Shown here: one piece after another, positions 1 to 9,854 of the stretch
Layout: each line of letters opens with the position of its first letter
Position numbering within the stretch: position 1 is the stretch's first letter
From: Chitinophagaceae bacterium
Lineage (GTDB): Bacteria > Bacteroidota > Bacteroidia > Chitinophagales > Chitinophagaceae
DNA: 64,000 nucleotides
Direction: 5' to 3'
Assembly (NCBI GenBank): GCA_903642275.1
Contig: CAHJWK010000002.1
Location: 25,599 to 89,598, forward strand
Translations under genes and position numbers: made by a program
Notes under the pieces: model-generated
Seen by the model: only the letters and a program-made list of their open reading frames with translations
What the model was told of the DNA's origin: nothing
Databases searched by the model: none

Positions 1-1
1 A

Positions 2-1948
2 AAACGCATGATTGAACTGGGTGGCAAGAAAGGCAATATGCATCTTGAAGAAAACCCTGCAGAAATTGTAGAGCAGATACAAACTATTGTGTTAGATCAG
101 CAAAATGAATTTAACAGGATATGGCAGGGCATTTTGCATGAGATGGAAGAAGAAGGAATTTTTTTGGTGGATGAAAAAAAACTCAATGATCAGCAGCAGC
201 AATTTGTAAAAACTTTTTTTGAAGAACAGGTGCGTTCCAATATTATACCGCTGATGATTGAAAGTTTGCCGCAACTGCCTTACCTGCGGGAAAAAAGTAT
301 TTATCTCGGTGTGGTAATGCGTAGAGAAGATACCGCTTATCAGCAGAAATATGCATTGATAGAAGTGCCCAGCAGATCAGTTGGCCGCTTTGTGCAATTA
401 CCTGCACCTGAAGGCCGAAACCATATTATTCTATTGGAAGACGTAATTCGGTTCAACTTAAAATATATATTCTCTTATTTTAATTATACAAAATTTGAGT
501 CTTACATTTTTAAGGTTACAAAAGATGCAGAGCTTGATATTGATAATGATGTAAGCACTTCGTTTGTACAAAAAATTCAAAAAGGTTTAAAGAACCGGCG
601 CATAGGAAAGCCAACGAGATTTGTATATGATAAAGAAATGGATGCGGGCCTGCTTGAATATCTCATGCGCAAACTAAATCTTTCAAGAAAAGACAATATC
701 ATTCCCGGCGGGCGTATTCACAATTTCAGGCACTTCATGGATTTTCCGGATGTATTCAGGCAGAAAAAAATAAGGCGTTCATCATTCATACATCCGTTGC
801 TTAAAGAAGCTATGCGTGTTACTGATGTAATTTTAAAAGATGATGTGCTGCTGCATTTTCCATATCATTCTTTTGACTCAGTAATAGATCTTTTACGCGA
901 AGCAGCCATTGATCCGGAAGTAACATCAATAAAAATAACAGCATATAGATTAGCATCAACATCAAAAGTGGCTAATGCTTTAATCAACGCTGCACGCAAT
1001 GGTAAAACGGTTGTTGTAATGCTTGAGTTAAGAGCAAGGTTTGATGAAGAAGCGAATCTTACATGGAAAGAACGGCTGGAAGAAGAAGGTGTAAAAGTTT
1101 TGCTTGGCATTCCTAATTATAAAGTGCATGCAAAGCTTTGCATCATAAGAAAAACAAGTGGCAAAAAAATTAGTCAATATGGTTTTGTAAGTACAGGCAA
1201 CCTTAATGAGAAAACGGCAAATGTATATGCAGATGAATGCCTGCTTACATCAAACCGGGATATTATGAATGATATAAACCGCATTTTTAAAGTGCTGGAA
1301 AGTCCGAAAGCAAACATTACCAGCCTTAATGAATGCAAAACATTAATGCTTTGTCCCGTTGCTATGCGTGAAAGATTGTTGCATTTGATCAATACCGAAA
1401 TCAAACATGCAAAAGCAGGCAAGAAGGCAATCATCACTATTAAAATAAATTCATTGAGTGATCCGCAAATGATTTACAAACTCTATCATGCGGCGTCAGA
1501 AGGGGTTAAAGTCAACTTGATTGTACGAGGCATTTATTGCGCTAAGTTCAAAGACAAATGGGATAAGGTGAAAGCCATCAGTATTGTTGATGAATATTTG
1601 GAGCATTCGCGTATCATGATATTTCATCATGGCGGCGATGAAAAAATATTTATTTCGTCTGCAGACTGGATGATACGCAATCTTGATCATCGTATTGAAG
1701 CGGCAGTGCCTGTAACAAAAAAATCACTGTGTAATGAACTTAAAAAAATTATGGAGATACAGTTAAGCGATAATATTAAGGCACGCGTGCTGGATGAAAA
1801 TTTAAAGAATATTTATGTATCGCATGATGCAGATATTAAAGTGCGTTCGCAAATAGAAATTTTCAATTACCTGCATAAAAAAGCAGAGAAGCATATTGGA
1901 GTCAATGATGAAGTTATAGAAGACAATATTCCAAGTTTACTTGTTTAA
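2..1948 (+). CDS. ppk1: Polyphosphate kinase 1, 5' end cut by window edge
   Basis: Catalyses reversible transfer of the ATP gamma-phosphate onto inorganic polyphosphate. The frame is open from base 2. The first ATG (base 8) lies inside the N-terminal domain, so roughly the first 50 residues are outside the window. Seen: the KVHAKLCII motif with its His codon at 1127-1129, which in PPK1 is the autophosphorylated histidine, and the second histidine motif FHHGGDEK followed by SSADWM and RNLDHRIE near 1625-1690, both from the phospholipase-D-like C-terminal domains. The remaining length fits a PPK1 of about 690 residues. The gene ends 16 bp before the preferred panB start, so the two may be co-transcribed. 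Family assignment is secure; the true start is not visible. Confidence 0.96.
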   Translation, partial: KRMIELGGKKGNMHLEENPAEIVEQIQTIVLDQQNEFNRIWQGILHEMEEEGIFLVDEKKLNDQQQQFVKTFFEEQVRSNIIPLMIESLPQLPYLREKSIYLGVVMRREDTAYQQKYALIEVPSRSVGRFVQLPAPEGRNHIILLEDVIRFNLKYIFSYFNYTKFESYIFKVTKDAELDIDNDVSTSFVQKIQKGLKNRRIGKPTRFVYDKEMDAGLLEYLMRKLNLSRKDNIIPGGRIHNFRHFMDFPDVFRQKKIRRSSFIHPLLKEAMRVTDVILKDDVLLHFPYHSFDSVIDLLREAAIDPEVTSIKITAYRLASTSKVANALINAARNGKTVVVMLELRARFDEEANLTWKERLEEEGVKVLLGIPNYKVHAKLCIIRKTSGKKISQYGFVSTGNLNEKTANVYADECLLTSNRDIMNDINRIFKVLESPKANITSLNECKTLMLCPVAMRERLLHLINTEIKHAKAGKKAIITIKINSLSDPQMIYKLYHAASEGVKVNLIVRGIYCAKFKDKWDKVKAISIVDEYLEHSRIMIFHHGGDEKIFISSADWMIRNLDHRIEAAVPVTKKSLCNELKKIMEIQLSDNIKARVLDENLKNIYVSHDADIKVRSQIEIFNYLHKKAEKHIGVNDEVIEDNIPSLLV

Positions 1949-1964
1949 TAAAAGACGTATTTGT

Positions 1965-2783
1965 ATGTCAGCAGCGATAAAAGAAGTTAAAAAAATAACC
2001 ACCAACACTTTGCAGCGCATGAAAGCAAATGGCGAAAAAATAGCCATGCTTACTGCGTATGATTTTTCATTTGCAAAGATTATTGACGGTGCAGATGTTG
2101 ATGTAATTCTGGTAGGCGATAGTGCCAGCAATGTAATGGCAGGCCATGAAACAACTTTACCCATTACGTTAGAGCAGATGATCTACCATGCATCGTCTGT
2201 TATGCGTGGTATTAACCGCTGCCTTGTGGTAGTTGATCTGCCGTTTGGCTCTTATCAATCCAATTCTGAAATAGCGCTGGCTTCTGCCATACGTATAATG
2301 AAAGAAACCGGTGCACATGCTATTAAACTGGAAGGCGGCGAAGAAATTCTTGATAGTGTGAAAAGGATTATTTCTGCAGGCATACCGGTTATGGGACATC
2401 TGGGTTTAACGCCTCAAAGCATTTATAAATTCGGCACTTATAACGTGCGTGCTAAAGAAGAAGATGAGGCAAACAAATTACGTAACGATACGAAACTTTT
2501 GCAGGAAGCAGGTTGCTTTGCTGTTGTGTTGGAAAAAATTCCGGCGCAACTGGCAAAAGAAGTAACAGAAAGTATAAGTATACCAACTATTGGCATTGGT
2601 GCGGGTAAACATTGTGATGGCCAGGTATTGGTAATGCATGATATGCTTGGCATTAATACTGAATTTAAGCCAAGATTTTTGCGGCAGTATCTTGATTTAT
2701 ATGAGCAATCCGGCAAAGCGGTGCGCAAATATATTGATGACGTAAAAACCGGTAGTTTTCCAAATGATAATGAATCTTATTGA
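1965..2783 (+). CDS. panB: 3-methyl-2-oxobutanoate hydroxymethyltransferase
   Basis: First committed enzyme of pantothenate synthesis: it adds a hydroxymethyl group from methylene-tetrahydrofolate to ketoisovalerate, the ketoacid also made by the ilv genes at the other end of the window. Seen: [19 protein letters not shown], the metal-binding [19 protein letters not shown] region, [19 protein letters not shown] and the [15 protein letters not shown] block, all in normal PanB order. An in-frame TTG at 1941 would overlap ppk1; I prefer the ATG at 1965, giving 272 residues, normal for PanB. No terminator is visible in the 149-bp A/T-rich gap before the next gene. Confidence 0.96.
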   Translation: MSAAIKEVKKITTNTLQRMKANGEKIAMLTAYDFSFAKIIDGADVDVILVGDSASNVMAGHETTLPITLEQMIYHASSVMRGINRCLVVVDLPFGSYQSNSEIALASAIRIMKETGAHAIKLEGGEEILDSVKRIISAGIPVMGHLGLTPQSIYKFGTYNVRAKEEDEANKLRNDTKLLQEAGCFAVVLEKIPAQLAKEVTESISIPTIGIGAGKHCDGQVLVMHDMLGINTEFKPRFLRQYLDLYEQSGKAVRKYIDDVKTGSFPNDNESY

Positions 2784-2932
2784 TTCAATTCATCAACCTT
2801 TGACGATATACAATAAACGATTGAACTATGACTAAAACAACTATCAAAGATTTTATCTTTTCGTGATACTCTAAGTTTACATATCTTAACAAATAAGCTC
2901 AACTTTATCTTATCAAGTTTGTTACCCAATTA

Positions 2933-3892
2933 ATGATTGAAGTAAAAAAAGTCAGCAAAACATTTAAGGCACAAACTGCCGTTGACAATATTTCTTTTCA
3001 TGTTGATGAAGGAGAAAATTTTGTACTGCTTGGAACCAGTGGTTGTGGCAAAACCACCACGTTAAAAATGATCAACCGTTTAACAGAACCAACAAGTGGT
3101 GAAATTTTTATCAATCAAAAAAATATTCAACAGGAAAATGCTGAAACATTAAGACGCAACATTGGTTATGCTTTGCAAAACACAGGATTGTTTCCGCATT
3201 ATACTGTTGCAGAAAATATTGCAGTTGTCCCGGTTCTTTTTAAATGGAATAAAGAAAAGACTAAGCAACGTGTTGAAGAATTAATGAGCAAGCTGCATCT
3301 TTCAAAAGATTATTATAATTCCTATCCGCATGAATTGAGTGGTGGCCAGCAGCAACGTGTTGGTCTTGCAAGATCATTAGCCGCTAATGCTCCTTTGCTA
3401 TTAATGGACGAACCTTTTGGTGCTCTTGACCCAATAACAAGAATAAAAGTGCGTAACGATTTTAAAAACCTTGAAGAATTTAAAAAGAAAACAATTGTAT
3501 TGGTAACACATGATGTGCAGGAAGCATTTGAACTTGCCGATAGAATTTGTTTGATGAATAAAGGAAAGATTGTGCAGGTTGGTACATCAGCAGAATTGTT
3601 ATTTAAGCCGGCAAATGATTTTGTAAAAGATTTTTTTAATGAACAGAGATTGCAGTTAGAATATAAATCGGTTACTGTAAAAATGCTTTGGAACCTGATC
3701 ACTGATAAACCTGATTTAAATGAAGGTAATGATGAGCAAAAGTTACCGGCAGATGCAAATGTTTGGCAGGCTTTGGAATTTTTTAGTTTGAATAATCGCG
3801 AAGCATTGCTCGCAAAAAATGACAATGAAGAAAAGCATATTAATTATACATCACTGATGAATGCTTTCAATCAATACAAAAAAAATAATTGA
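2933..3892 (+). CDS. Osmoprotectant (glycine betaine/choline-type) ABC transporter ATP-binding protein
   Basis: Cytoplasmic ATPase of a quaternary-amine/osmoprotectant importer (OpuC/ProV class). Seen: Walker A GTSGCGKTT near residue 35, Q-loop ALQNTGLFPH, signature LSGGQQQRVGLARSLA, Walker B LLLMDEP and switch His in VLVTHD. About 319 residues. The segment after the ATPase core (from about residue 240) is short and I see no clear paired CBS domains such as OpuCA carries for ionic-strength sensing. The stop TGA (3890-3892) overlaps the ATG of the permease gene by one base, so the two proteins are almost certainly translationally coupled. Substrate is inferred from the partner protein, not from this sequence. 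Confidence 0.9.
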   Translation: MIEVKKVSKTFKAQTAVDNISFHVDEGENFVLLGTSGCGKTTTLKMINRLTEPTSGEIFINQKNIQQENAETLRRNIGYALQNTGLFPHYTVAENIAVVPVLFKWNKEKTKQRVEELMSKLHLSKDYYNSYPHELSGGQQQRVGLARSLAANAPLLLMDEPFGALDPITRIKVRNDFKNLEEFKKKTIVLVTHDVQEAFELADRICLMNKGKIVQVGTSAELLFKPANDFVKDFFNEQRLQLEYKSVTVKMLWNLITDKPDLNEGNDEQKLPADANVWQALEFFSLNNREALLAKNDNEEKHINYTSLMNAFNQYKKNN

Positions 3893-5466
3893 TGGAACAG
3901 CAACAAAGTTTATGGGATTTTATTGTTCAGCAACGCGGCAAGTTGCTGGATCAAACCATTGCACATGTTGGCTTAACATTCATTTCCTTATTAGTCGCAG
4001 TTTTGATTGGTTTGCCTTTAGGAATTTTTATTGTGCGTCAAAAAAAAGCTACAGGAATTGTTTTAGGCATTGCAGGCGTTTTACAAACTATTCCAAGCAT
4101 TGCATTACTTGGTTTTATGATTCCATTGTTAGGTATTGGCCCGTTACCTGCCATTACAGCTTTGTTTTTATATGCGTTATTGCCCATCATCAGAAACACT
4201 TACACAGGTATCAGGGAAGTAAACCATAATATTACAGAAGCCGCTACTGCAATGGGTTTTAGCAAATGGCAAACATTAATAAAAGTTGAACTGCCATTGG
4301 CTTTTCCGGTTATCATGGCTGGTATAAGAACAGCAACGGTTATTAATGTTGGTGTAGCAACCCTAGCCTCTTTAATTGCTGCCGGCGGTTTAGGTGAATT
4401 TATTTTTGGTGGCATTTCACTCAACAATACGAATATGATTTTAGCTGGTGCAATACCAGCCGCATTGCTTGCTATTTTGTTTGATTTTTTATTGTCGCGT
4501 GTGCAAAAAATCAATTTTAATAAGCTGAGAATTGTTGCCTTTCTTATGCCTTTTATTGTTCTATTGTTATCATCTTTTTACATAATTCCGTCATTTGAAA
4601 AAAATAAATTGCTTGCAGGTTTTACGCCGGAGTTTATGGGCAGGCAAGATGGTTATTTGGGGTTAATATCAACCTATAAATTAAAAATAAAAAATGTTGT
4701 TATTAGTGATGCAATAATGTATAAAGCGGCGTATGAAAAAAAATTAGATGTTATAAGTGGTTACAGCAGCGATGGAAGATTAAAGGCATTTGATTTGCTT
4801 GTGTTGGATGATGACAGACATATTTTCCCGCCTTATTATGCAGCACCGGTAATCAGGAATGATGTGTTATTAAAGTATCCTGAAGTTGAAAATGTATTGA
4901 ACCTGCTTTCAGGAAAAATTAATGATTCGATTATGACCGACTTAAATTATAAAGTTGATTATCTTAAACAATCTCCGGAAAAAGTGGCAAAAGACTTTTT
5001 AGTAAAAAACAATCTTTATAAACAACCACGCAATGGTTCAAAAGGGACAATAAAATTGGGTTCAAAAATTTTTGGTGAACAGTATATTTTAATCAACATG
5101 TATTCAATGATTATTAAAGGTTATACTGATTTAAACGTTGATACAAAAACAGGTTTAGGTGGAACGAGTATTTGTTTTGATGCGATTATCAACAACCAGA
5201 TTGACATGTACCCTGAATATACAGGAACAGGTTTGCTGGCAATATTAAATGCAACAACAAACACAGTTAGCAGCTTGCATCAAAACCGTGACAGTGTTTA
5301 TGGTTATGTTTCTGATAAGTTTAAAAAGGAATATAATTTGGTTTGGTTAAAACCAATTGGATTTAATAATGCATATGCTTTAATGATGCGTAGAAAACAA
5401 AGTGATGAGTTGAATGTGCATACAATATCGCAATTAGTCAATTATACCAATGAAAGCAAAAAATAA
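3892..5466 (+). CDS. Osmoprotectant ABC permease fused to a circularly permuted substrate-binding domain
   Basis: Residues about 1-215 are a ProW/OpuCB-type permease with several hydrophobic segments and the cytoplasmic loop EAATAMGFSKWQTLIKVELP that docks on the ATPase. The rest is an OpuCC/ProX-type binding domain, but its two halves are swapped. The part that normally ends the domain (RQDGYLGLISTYKLK, YSSDGRLKAFDLLVLDDD, FPPYYAAPVI, LNYKVDY) comes first. The part that normally begins it (IKLGSKIFGEQYIL, LGGTSICFDAI, DMYPEYTGTG, PIGFNNAYALMM) comes last. The protein ends cleanly at the lobe boundary, so this is a permutation rather than a truncation. I start at ATG 3892 (524 residues); a TTG one codon earlier is less likely. 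Probable substrates are glycine betaine, choline or carnitine. Confidence 0.88.
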   Translation: MEQQQSLWDFIVQQRGKLLDQTIAHVGLTFISLLVAVLIGLPLGIFIVRQKKATGIVLGIAGVLQTIPSIALLGFMIPLLGIGPLPAITALFLYALLPIIRNTYTGIREVNHNITEAATAMGFSKWQTLIKVELPLAFPVIMAGIRTATVINVGVATLASLIAAGGLGEFIFGGISLNNTNMILAGAIPAALLAILFDFLLSRVQKINFNKLRIVAFLMPFIVLLLSSFYIIPSFEKNKLLAGFTPEFMGRQDGYLGLISTYKLKIKNVVISDAIMYKAAYEKKLDVISGYSSDGRLKAFDLLVLDDDRHIFPPYYAAPVIRNDVLLKYPEVENVLNLLSGKINDSIMTDLNYKVDYLKQSPEKVAKDFLVKNNLYKQPRNGSKGTIKLGSKIFGEQYILINMYSMIIKGYTDLNVDTKTGLGGTSICFDAIINNQIDMYPEYTGTGLLAILNATTNTVSSLHQNRDSVYGYVSDKFKKEYNLVWLKPIGFNNAYALMMRRKQSDELNVHTISQLVNYTNESKK

Positions 5467-5492
5467 CTTATTGTAAATTTAGCTGTACATTA

Positions 5493-6989
5493 ATGCTACG
5501 CTTTGCAATTCTTTTTGTTTCGATTATTTATGCGTTTACTAATTCTGTTTTTTCGCAGGTTAAGCATATTATATATAAAGAAAGCTTTGAAGATTTTTCT
5601 AATCCGGAACGAGGTTTTTATATTCCTTTTACAACCGGCAGCAGCAATTTCACTCCATTAAATTTAGACAAACTAAAAGCATTTCATTCTGTACCTCAAC
5701 AGGCAAAGTCAGCCAGTTATTCTTTTTACGGATCACTCATTTACCGTTCTTACCGCCTTGAAACATTTAAGTCAGGCGCCATTGATACAGGCTTTCTTGG
5801 TTTAATACAAAATGATTTTAATGTAGTTCGTGAAGCAGGTTTAAAAGTAATCCTTCGCTTTTCTTATATTGATCAATCGCATTCAGGTAATTGCACTGAT
5901 GAGTACAAAATTTGCCCACCGTATGGTGATGCTCCTAAAAATATTGTGCTAATGCACATTGCACAGCTTAAACCTTTGCTGCAAAAAAATGCTGACGTGA
6001 TTGCTGTCTTACAAATGGGTTTTATTGGTATTTGGGGTGAAAATTATTTTACTGATTATTTTGGAGATGCATCAACTAATCATCTTGGTTATGTAGCTGA
6101 CAGTAGTTGGAGAGACCGTAATGAAGTGTTAAAAGCTTTGCTTGATGCATTACCGGAAGACCGCATGGTGCAAGTGCGTACTCCACAAATAAAACAACGC
6201 TTTGTATATGGCCCAAAAGCACCTGTTACTTCTGCTGCGCTTACAGAAAATGAATCCTATACAGAAAATGATAAAGCACGAATAGGTTTTCATAATGATT
6301 GTTTTTTAAGCAGTGTTGATGATTATGGAACTTTTTACAATTATGGCAATTCTTCATCCTCACGTGATACAGCTAATATTAGGTTGCAGCATTATTTTAC
6401 AAATGACAGTCGCTATACTGCAATTGGCGGCGAAACATGTGATGACGCATTTAGTCCTCAAAACAATTGTGGTGGAGCGCAACAAATAATGGCTGCCATG
6501 CATTATAGTTGTTTAAATGCAGCTTATAATAATACTGTAAATAATGATTGGGACAGCGGCGGCTGCATAAGTGAGATTAAACGCAATCTTGGTTACAGAT
6601 TTGTTTTGTTAAGTACAGACTTACCTTCAATGGTAAAAATAAAAAGTAAATTAAATATACAAATCAAATTAAAAAATGTTGGTTATGCATCGCCTTTTAA
6701 TCCAAGGCCTGTTCAGCTTGTTCTTCGAAACTTAAAAACAAAAAAGATTACTTGCGTTCCAATGCAAACAGACGTAAGAAAATGGTTTAGCGGTGATGTT
6801 TTAATTAATGAAAATTTAACCATGTCACATAACATTGATCCGGGATCATATGAATTACTCCTCAATCTGCCTGATGGTTATACTTCGTTGGCAAAGCGTG
6901 CTGTGTATAGTATTCGCTTTGCAAATGAAAACCTTTGGGAAGCTGAATCCGGTTACAATAAACTCAATTGTACAATCAGGGTAGAATGA
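5493..6989 (+). CDS. Secreted DUF4874/DUF4832 protein
   Basis: About 498 residues with an N-terminal signal peptide (hydrophobic run ending at NSVFSQ, cleavage near residue 22). The mature start YKESFEDFSNPERGFYIP and the following barrel-like segment with VLRFSYIDQ and QMGFIGIWGE resemble DUF4874, a TIM-barrel-like domain. The C-terminal half (NDCFLSSVDDYGTF, GGETCDD, WDSGGCISEIKRNLGYRFVL) resembles DUF4832. Such proteins occur next to or within carbohydrate-active proteins in Bacteroidota, and the GxWGE-like motif recalls glycosidase barrels, but no activity is established to my knowledge. It starts 26 bp after the transporter gene and may be read through from it. Confidence 0.8.
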   Translation: MLRFAILFVSIIYAFTNSVFSQVKHIIYKESFEDFSNPERGFYIPFTTGSSNFTPLNLDKLKAFHSVPQQAKSASYSFYGSLIYRSYRLETFKSGAIDTGFLGLIQNDFNVVREAGLKVILRFSYIDQSHSGNCTDEYKICPPYGDAPKNIVLMHIAQLKPLLQKNADVIAVLQMGFIGIWGENYFTDYFGDASTNHLGYVADSSWRDRNEVLKALLDALPEDRMVQVRTPQIKQRFVYGPKAPVTSAALTENESYTENDKARIGFHNDCFLSSVDDYGTFYNYGNSSSSRDTANIRLQHYFTNDSRYTAIGGETCDDAFSPQNNCGGAQQIMAAMHYSCLNAAYNNTVNNDWDSGGCISEIKRNLGYRFVLLSTDLPSMVKIKSKLNIQIKLKNVGYASPFNPRPVQLVLRNLKTKKITCVPMQTDVRKWFSGDVLINENLTMSHNIDPGSYELLLNLPDGYTSLAKRAVYSIRFANENLWEAESGYNKLNCTIRVE

Positions 6990-7082
6990 AATTTATTTAT
7001 GTAATGATTTATCGTTCGATAATTTTTTATGTTAATTAATAGCACGCATTCAAATAAACTTTGACTTTTAATTTTTTATAAA

Positions 7083-8228
7083 ATGAATTTACAAGAACGT
7101 TTTCAACAAGTCCGCAACCGCTCAGCAAGCATTTGTGCCAATCTTCAAACAGAAGATTATGTGGTGCAGCCAGTGGTTGACGTCAGTCCACCCAAATGGC
7201 ACCTTGGTCATACAACATGGTTTTGGGAGGAAATGATTTTAAAACCAAACGATGAAAACTATCAAGAGTTCAATCCAAATTATAACTACGTTTTTAATAG
7301 TTATTATGAATCGGTCGGTGCAAGAGTTATAAGAACAGACAGAGGTAATTTGAGCCGTCCATCTGTTGAAGATGTTTATAAATACCGTAAGTATATTGAT
7401 GAAGCCATGTCGCACTTCTTGAGGAATAGTTTAAGTAAGGAATTGAACAATTTAATTGTGCTTGGATTAAATCATGAGGAGCAGCACCAGGAATTATTAG
7501 CAACTGATATCAAATTTATTTTAGGTAACAATCCGTTGTTTCCTGCTTTGTATCAGGAAGAAAAAAAATTATCTGCATTAAAACAAAAGGAGTGGATACA
7601 TATTGATGAAGGCATGTATGAAATAGGTTTTGAAGGCGAAAGTTTTTGTTTTGATAATGAGTTGAACCGTCATAAAGTATATCTTAATGATTATTCTATT
7701 TCAAGTGAACCTGTAATCAACAAAGAATATCTCGAGTTTATAAATACCGGCGGCTATAAAAATTTTATTTACTGGCACATGGAAGGTTGGGAATGGGTAA
7801 AAGCAAACCAGGTTAATGCACCGATGTATTGGCACTTGATTAATGGTGAATGGATGAACTATACACTAAATGGTTTGATGCCGGTTGATTTAAATGAACC
7901 TGTTTGTCATATTAGTTTTTATGAGGCGTATGCGTATGCTTCCTGGAAAGGTTTGCGTTTGCCAACAGAAGCTGAATGGGAAGTTGCCGCAACAAAATTT
8001 AAATGGGGTAAACGCTGGGAATGGACTGAAAGTGCTTATTTACCGTATCCTGGTTTTTCAAAAGCACCTGGCGCCGTTGGTGAGTATAATGGTAAGTTTA
8101 TGGTAAATCAAAAAGTACTGCGCGGTGCATCTGAAATAACTCCACCTAATCACAGCCGCATCACTTACAGAAACTTTTTTCATGCGCCGTTACGCTGGCA
8201 ATATACAGGCATACGTCTTGCTAAATAA
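7083..8228 (+). CDS. egtB: Ergothioneine-type sulfoxide synthase EgtB
   Basis: Non-haem iron enzyme that forms the C-S bond between trimethylhistidine (hercynine) and a thiol donor in ergothioneine synthesis. The N-terminal DinB-like domain shows WHLGHTTWFWEE (residues about 39-50) and LNHEEQHQELLATD. The first His and the HxxxH pair match the three iron ligands of characterised EgtB. The C-terminal formylglycine-generating-enzyme-like domain shows the end motif GLRLPTEAEWEVAA, RGAS, and R(N)FF..RWQYTGIRLA. Length 381 residues, slightly shorter than mycobacterial EgtB. egtD follows after 8 bp. No egtA, egtC or egtE is present here. The cysteine versus gamma-glutamylcysteine preference cannot be read from the sequence. 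Confidence 0.93.
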   Translation: MNLQERFQQVRNRSASICANLQTEDYVVQPVVDVSPPKWHLGHTTWFWEEMILKPNDENYQEFNPNYNYVFNSYYESVGARVIRTDRGNLSRPSVEDVYKYRKYIDEAMSHFLRNSLSKELNNLIVLGLNHEEQHQELLATDIKFILGNNPLFPALYQEEKKLSALKQKEWIHIDEGMYEIGFEGESFCFDNELNRHKVYLNDYSISSEPVINKEYLEFINTGGYKNFIYWHMEGWEWVKANQVNAPMYWHLINGEWMNYTLNGLMPVDLNEPVCHISFYEAYAYASWKGLRLPTEAEWEVAATKFKWGKRWEWTESAYLPYPGFSKAPGAVGEYNGKFMVNQKVLRGASEITPPNHSRITYRNFFHAPLRWQYTGIRLAK

Positions 8229-8236
8229 ACTTACAT

Positions 8237-9208
8237 ATGCAACTAACAACCGTATCAGAAAACATAACAACAAAGTTTTATAAAGATGTAATGAAAGGTT
8301 TGCAATCATCATCAAAATACCTTGAGTCAAAATATTTTTATGATGATCATGGTGATGATCTGTTTCAGCAAATCATGCATTGTGATGAATACTATCTTAC
8401 AGATTGTGAAATGGAAATTTTAAAAAACCAATCTGCGGATATTGCTTCCACCATTTTTGCTTCAGAAAAAAGTTATGATATAATAGAATTAGGCGCAGGC
8501 GATTGCAGCAAGTCGGTTTATCTGCTAAGACAAGTTTTAAAGCGTAATAAAAACGTCACTTTTTTCCCGGTTGATATTTCAAAACATGTGATTGATTTAA
8601 TTAAAGAGGAGTTGCCTAAAAAAGTTCGCAACTTAAACATACAAGGCCTCAATGGTGAGTACATGGAGATGCTTAAAAAAGCAAATCAGCTATCAATAAA
8701 AAGAAAGCTGGTTTTGTTTATGGGTAGCAATATTGGTAACATGAACTATAAGCAATCCATTGCTTTCTGTAAAGAAGTAAGAAGCAGTTTAAAGCCTGGA
8801 GATTGTTTGCTGATTGGCTTTGATTTAAAGAAGGATCCGAAAATAATCCTTGATGCTTACAACGATAAACAAGGGATTACACGTGAGTTTAATCTTAATT
8901 TATTAAAACGAATAAACAGGGAATTAAATGCAGACTTCTCTATTGAAAAATTTTCACATTTTCCTGTTTACAATCCCGAAAATGGCGAATGCAAGAGTTA
9001 CTTAATCAGCAACTGCAAACAACGTGTGTTTATTGGTGACACAGAGTTTATAAATTTTGATGCATACGAAACTATTGATATGGAAATTTCAACCAAGTAT
9101 TCAATTGAACAAATCAATCATATTGCTGGAAAGTGTGACTTTGAAACCATTGAACATTTTTATGATTCAAAACAATGGTTTGTTGATGCATTATGGAAGT
9201 GTGTATAA
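8237..9208 (+). CDS. egtD: L-histidine N(alpha)-methyltransferase EgtD
   Basis: SAM-dependent enzyme that trimethylates histidine to hercynine, the substrate of the adjacent EgtB. Seen: YFYDDHGDDLFQQI and DEYYLTDCE near the N-terminus, which form the histidine pocket in this family, the SAM-binding strand DIIELGAGDCSKS, the FFPVDIS segment and LVLFMGSNIGNM. 323 residues is normal. The 8-bp spacing from egtB and the common orientation indicate a two-gene operon. The stop is followed by an A/T-rich convergent region shared with the DoxX gene; no strong terminator hairpin is visible. Confidence 0.95.
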   Translation: MQLTTVSENITTKFYKDVMKGLQSSSKYLESKYFYDDHGDDLFQQIMHCDEYYLTDCEMEILKNQSADIASTIFASEKSYDIIELGAGDCSKSVYLLRQVLKRNKNVTFFPVDISKHVIDLIKEELPKKVRNLNIQGLNGEYMEMLKKANQLSIKRKLVLFMGSNIGNMNYKQSIAFCKEVRSSLKPGDCLLIGFDLKKDPKIILDAYNDKQGITREFNLNLLKRINRELNADFSIEKFSHFPVYNPENGECKSYLISNCKQRVFIGDTEFINFDAYETIDMEISTKYSIEQINHIAGKCDFETIEHFYDSKQWFVDALWKCV

Positions 9209-9285
9209 TCAATAACAAAACCGTAAATCTGGGAAAGTTAATGTAAAATTTAGTTTAAGTGCTAACAATTTACTGCCGTTATTTT

Positions 9286-9696
9286 TTATTTGTTAATCAT
9301 TCCATCAATACTAACCTTACCAGGCCCGCAAAATAATAACGTAACAAAAGCACTTAAATACAATAAAGCAAGTTCAGAATCAACTAAAGATTTACCCGCA
9401 TCAGCGCCAAATACAGCAACGAGCATGGTTATAATTAAAGGTATTAAGGCAAGCCTTGTAAATAAACCAAGCACAATAAACAGGGCGCAGAAAAATTCAG
9501 CAAAAATGGCCAGTATTAAAGATGTTCTCGTGCCAAGATGAAAAAAATTATAGAACTTGTATTGTAAAGTGGAGAAGTTTATCATCTTGTCGTAACCATG
9601 CTTTACAAGTATCAGCGACCCAAACACAACACGTAACAATAACATAGAAAAATTAAAAGCACCTGCACTATATTTTATAGAAAGAATTCTTTTCAT
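9286..9696 (-). CDS. DoxX family membrane protein
   Basis: 136-residue integral membrane protein with four hydrophobic helices (residues about 15-35, 53-75, 77-100, 108-128). Typical DoxX features are LLLRVVFGSLILVKHGYDK, the second helix SLILAIFAEFFCALFIVLG followed by LFTRLALIPLI, and a final LYLSAFVTLLFCGPGKVSID. The family includes thiosulfate:quinone oxidoreductase subunits and many uncharacterised quinone-associated proteins; no specific role can be assigned. It is convergent with egtD and divergent from the TPR gene, so it is probably monocistronic. Confidence 0.88.
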   Translation of the reverse strand: MKRILSIKYSAGAFNFSMLLLRVVFGSLILVKHGYDKMINFSTLQYKFYNFFHLGTRTSLILAIFAEFFCALFIVLGLFTRLALIPLIITMLVAVFGADAGKSLVDSELALLYLSAFVTLLFCGPGKVSIDGMINK

Positions 9697-9854
9697 AATA
9701 GTCTTATTTATACAAAAATAATTTTTTCAACGGTTATCCACAATTCAAAAATGCATTATTGCATGGCATAATTGAGAAGTTATCTTTAAGCGCTTTTACG
9801 TTTATTTAAGAAAGTGTTTAAAATATTTGCAAATTGATCACCGTTCAGCAAAAC

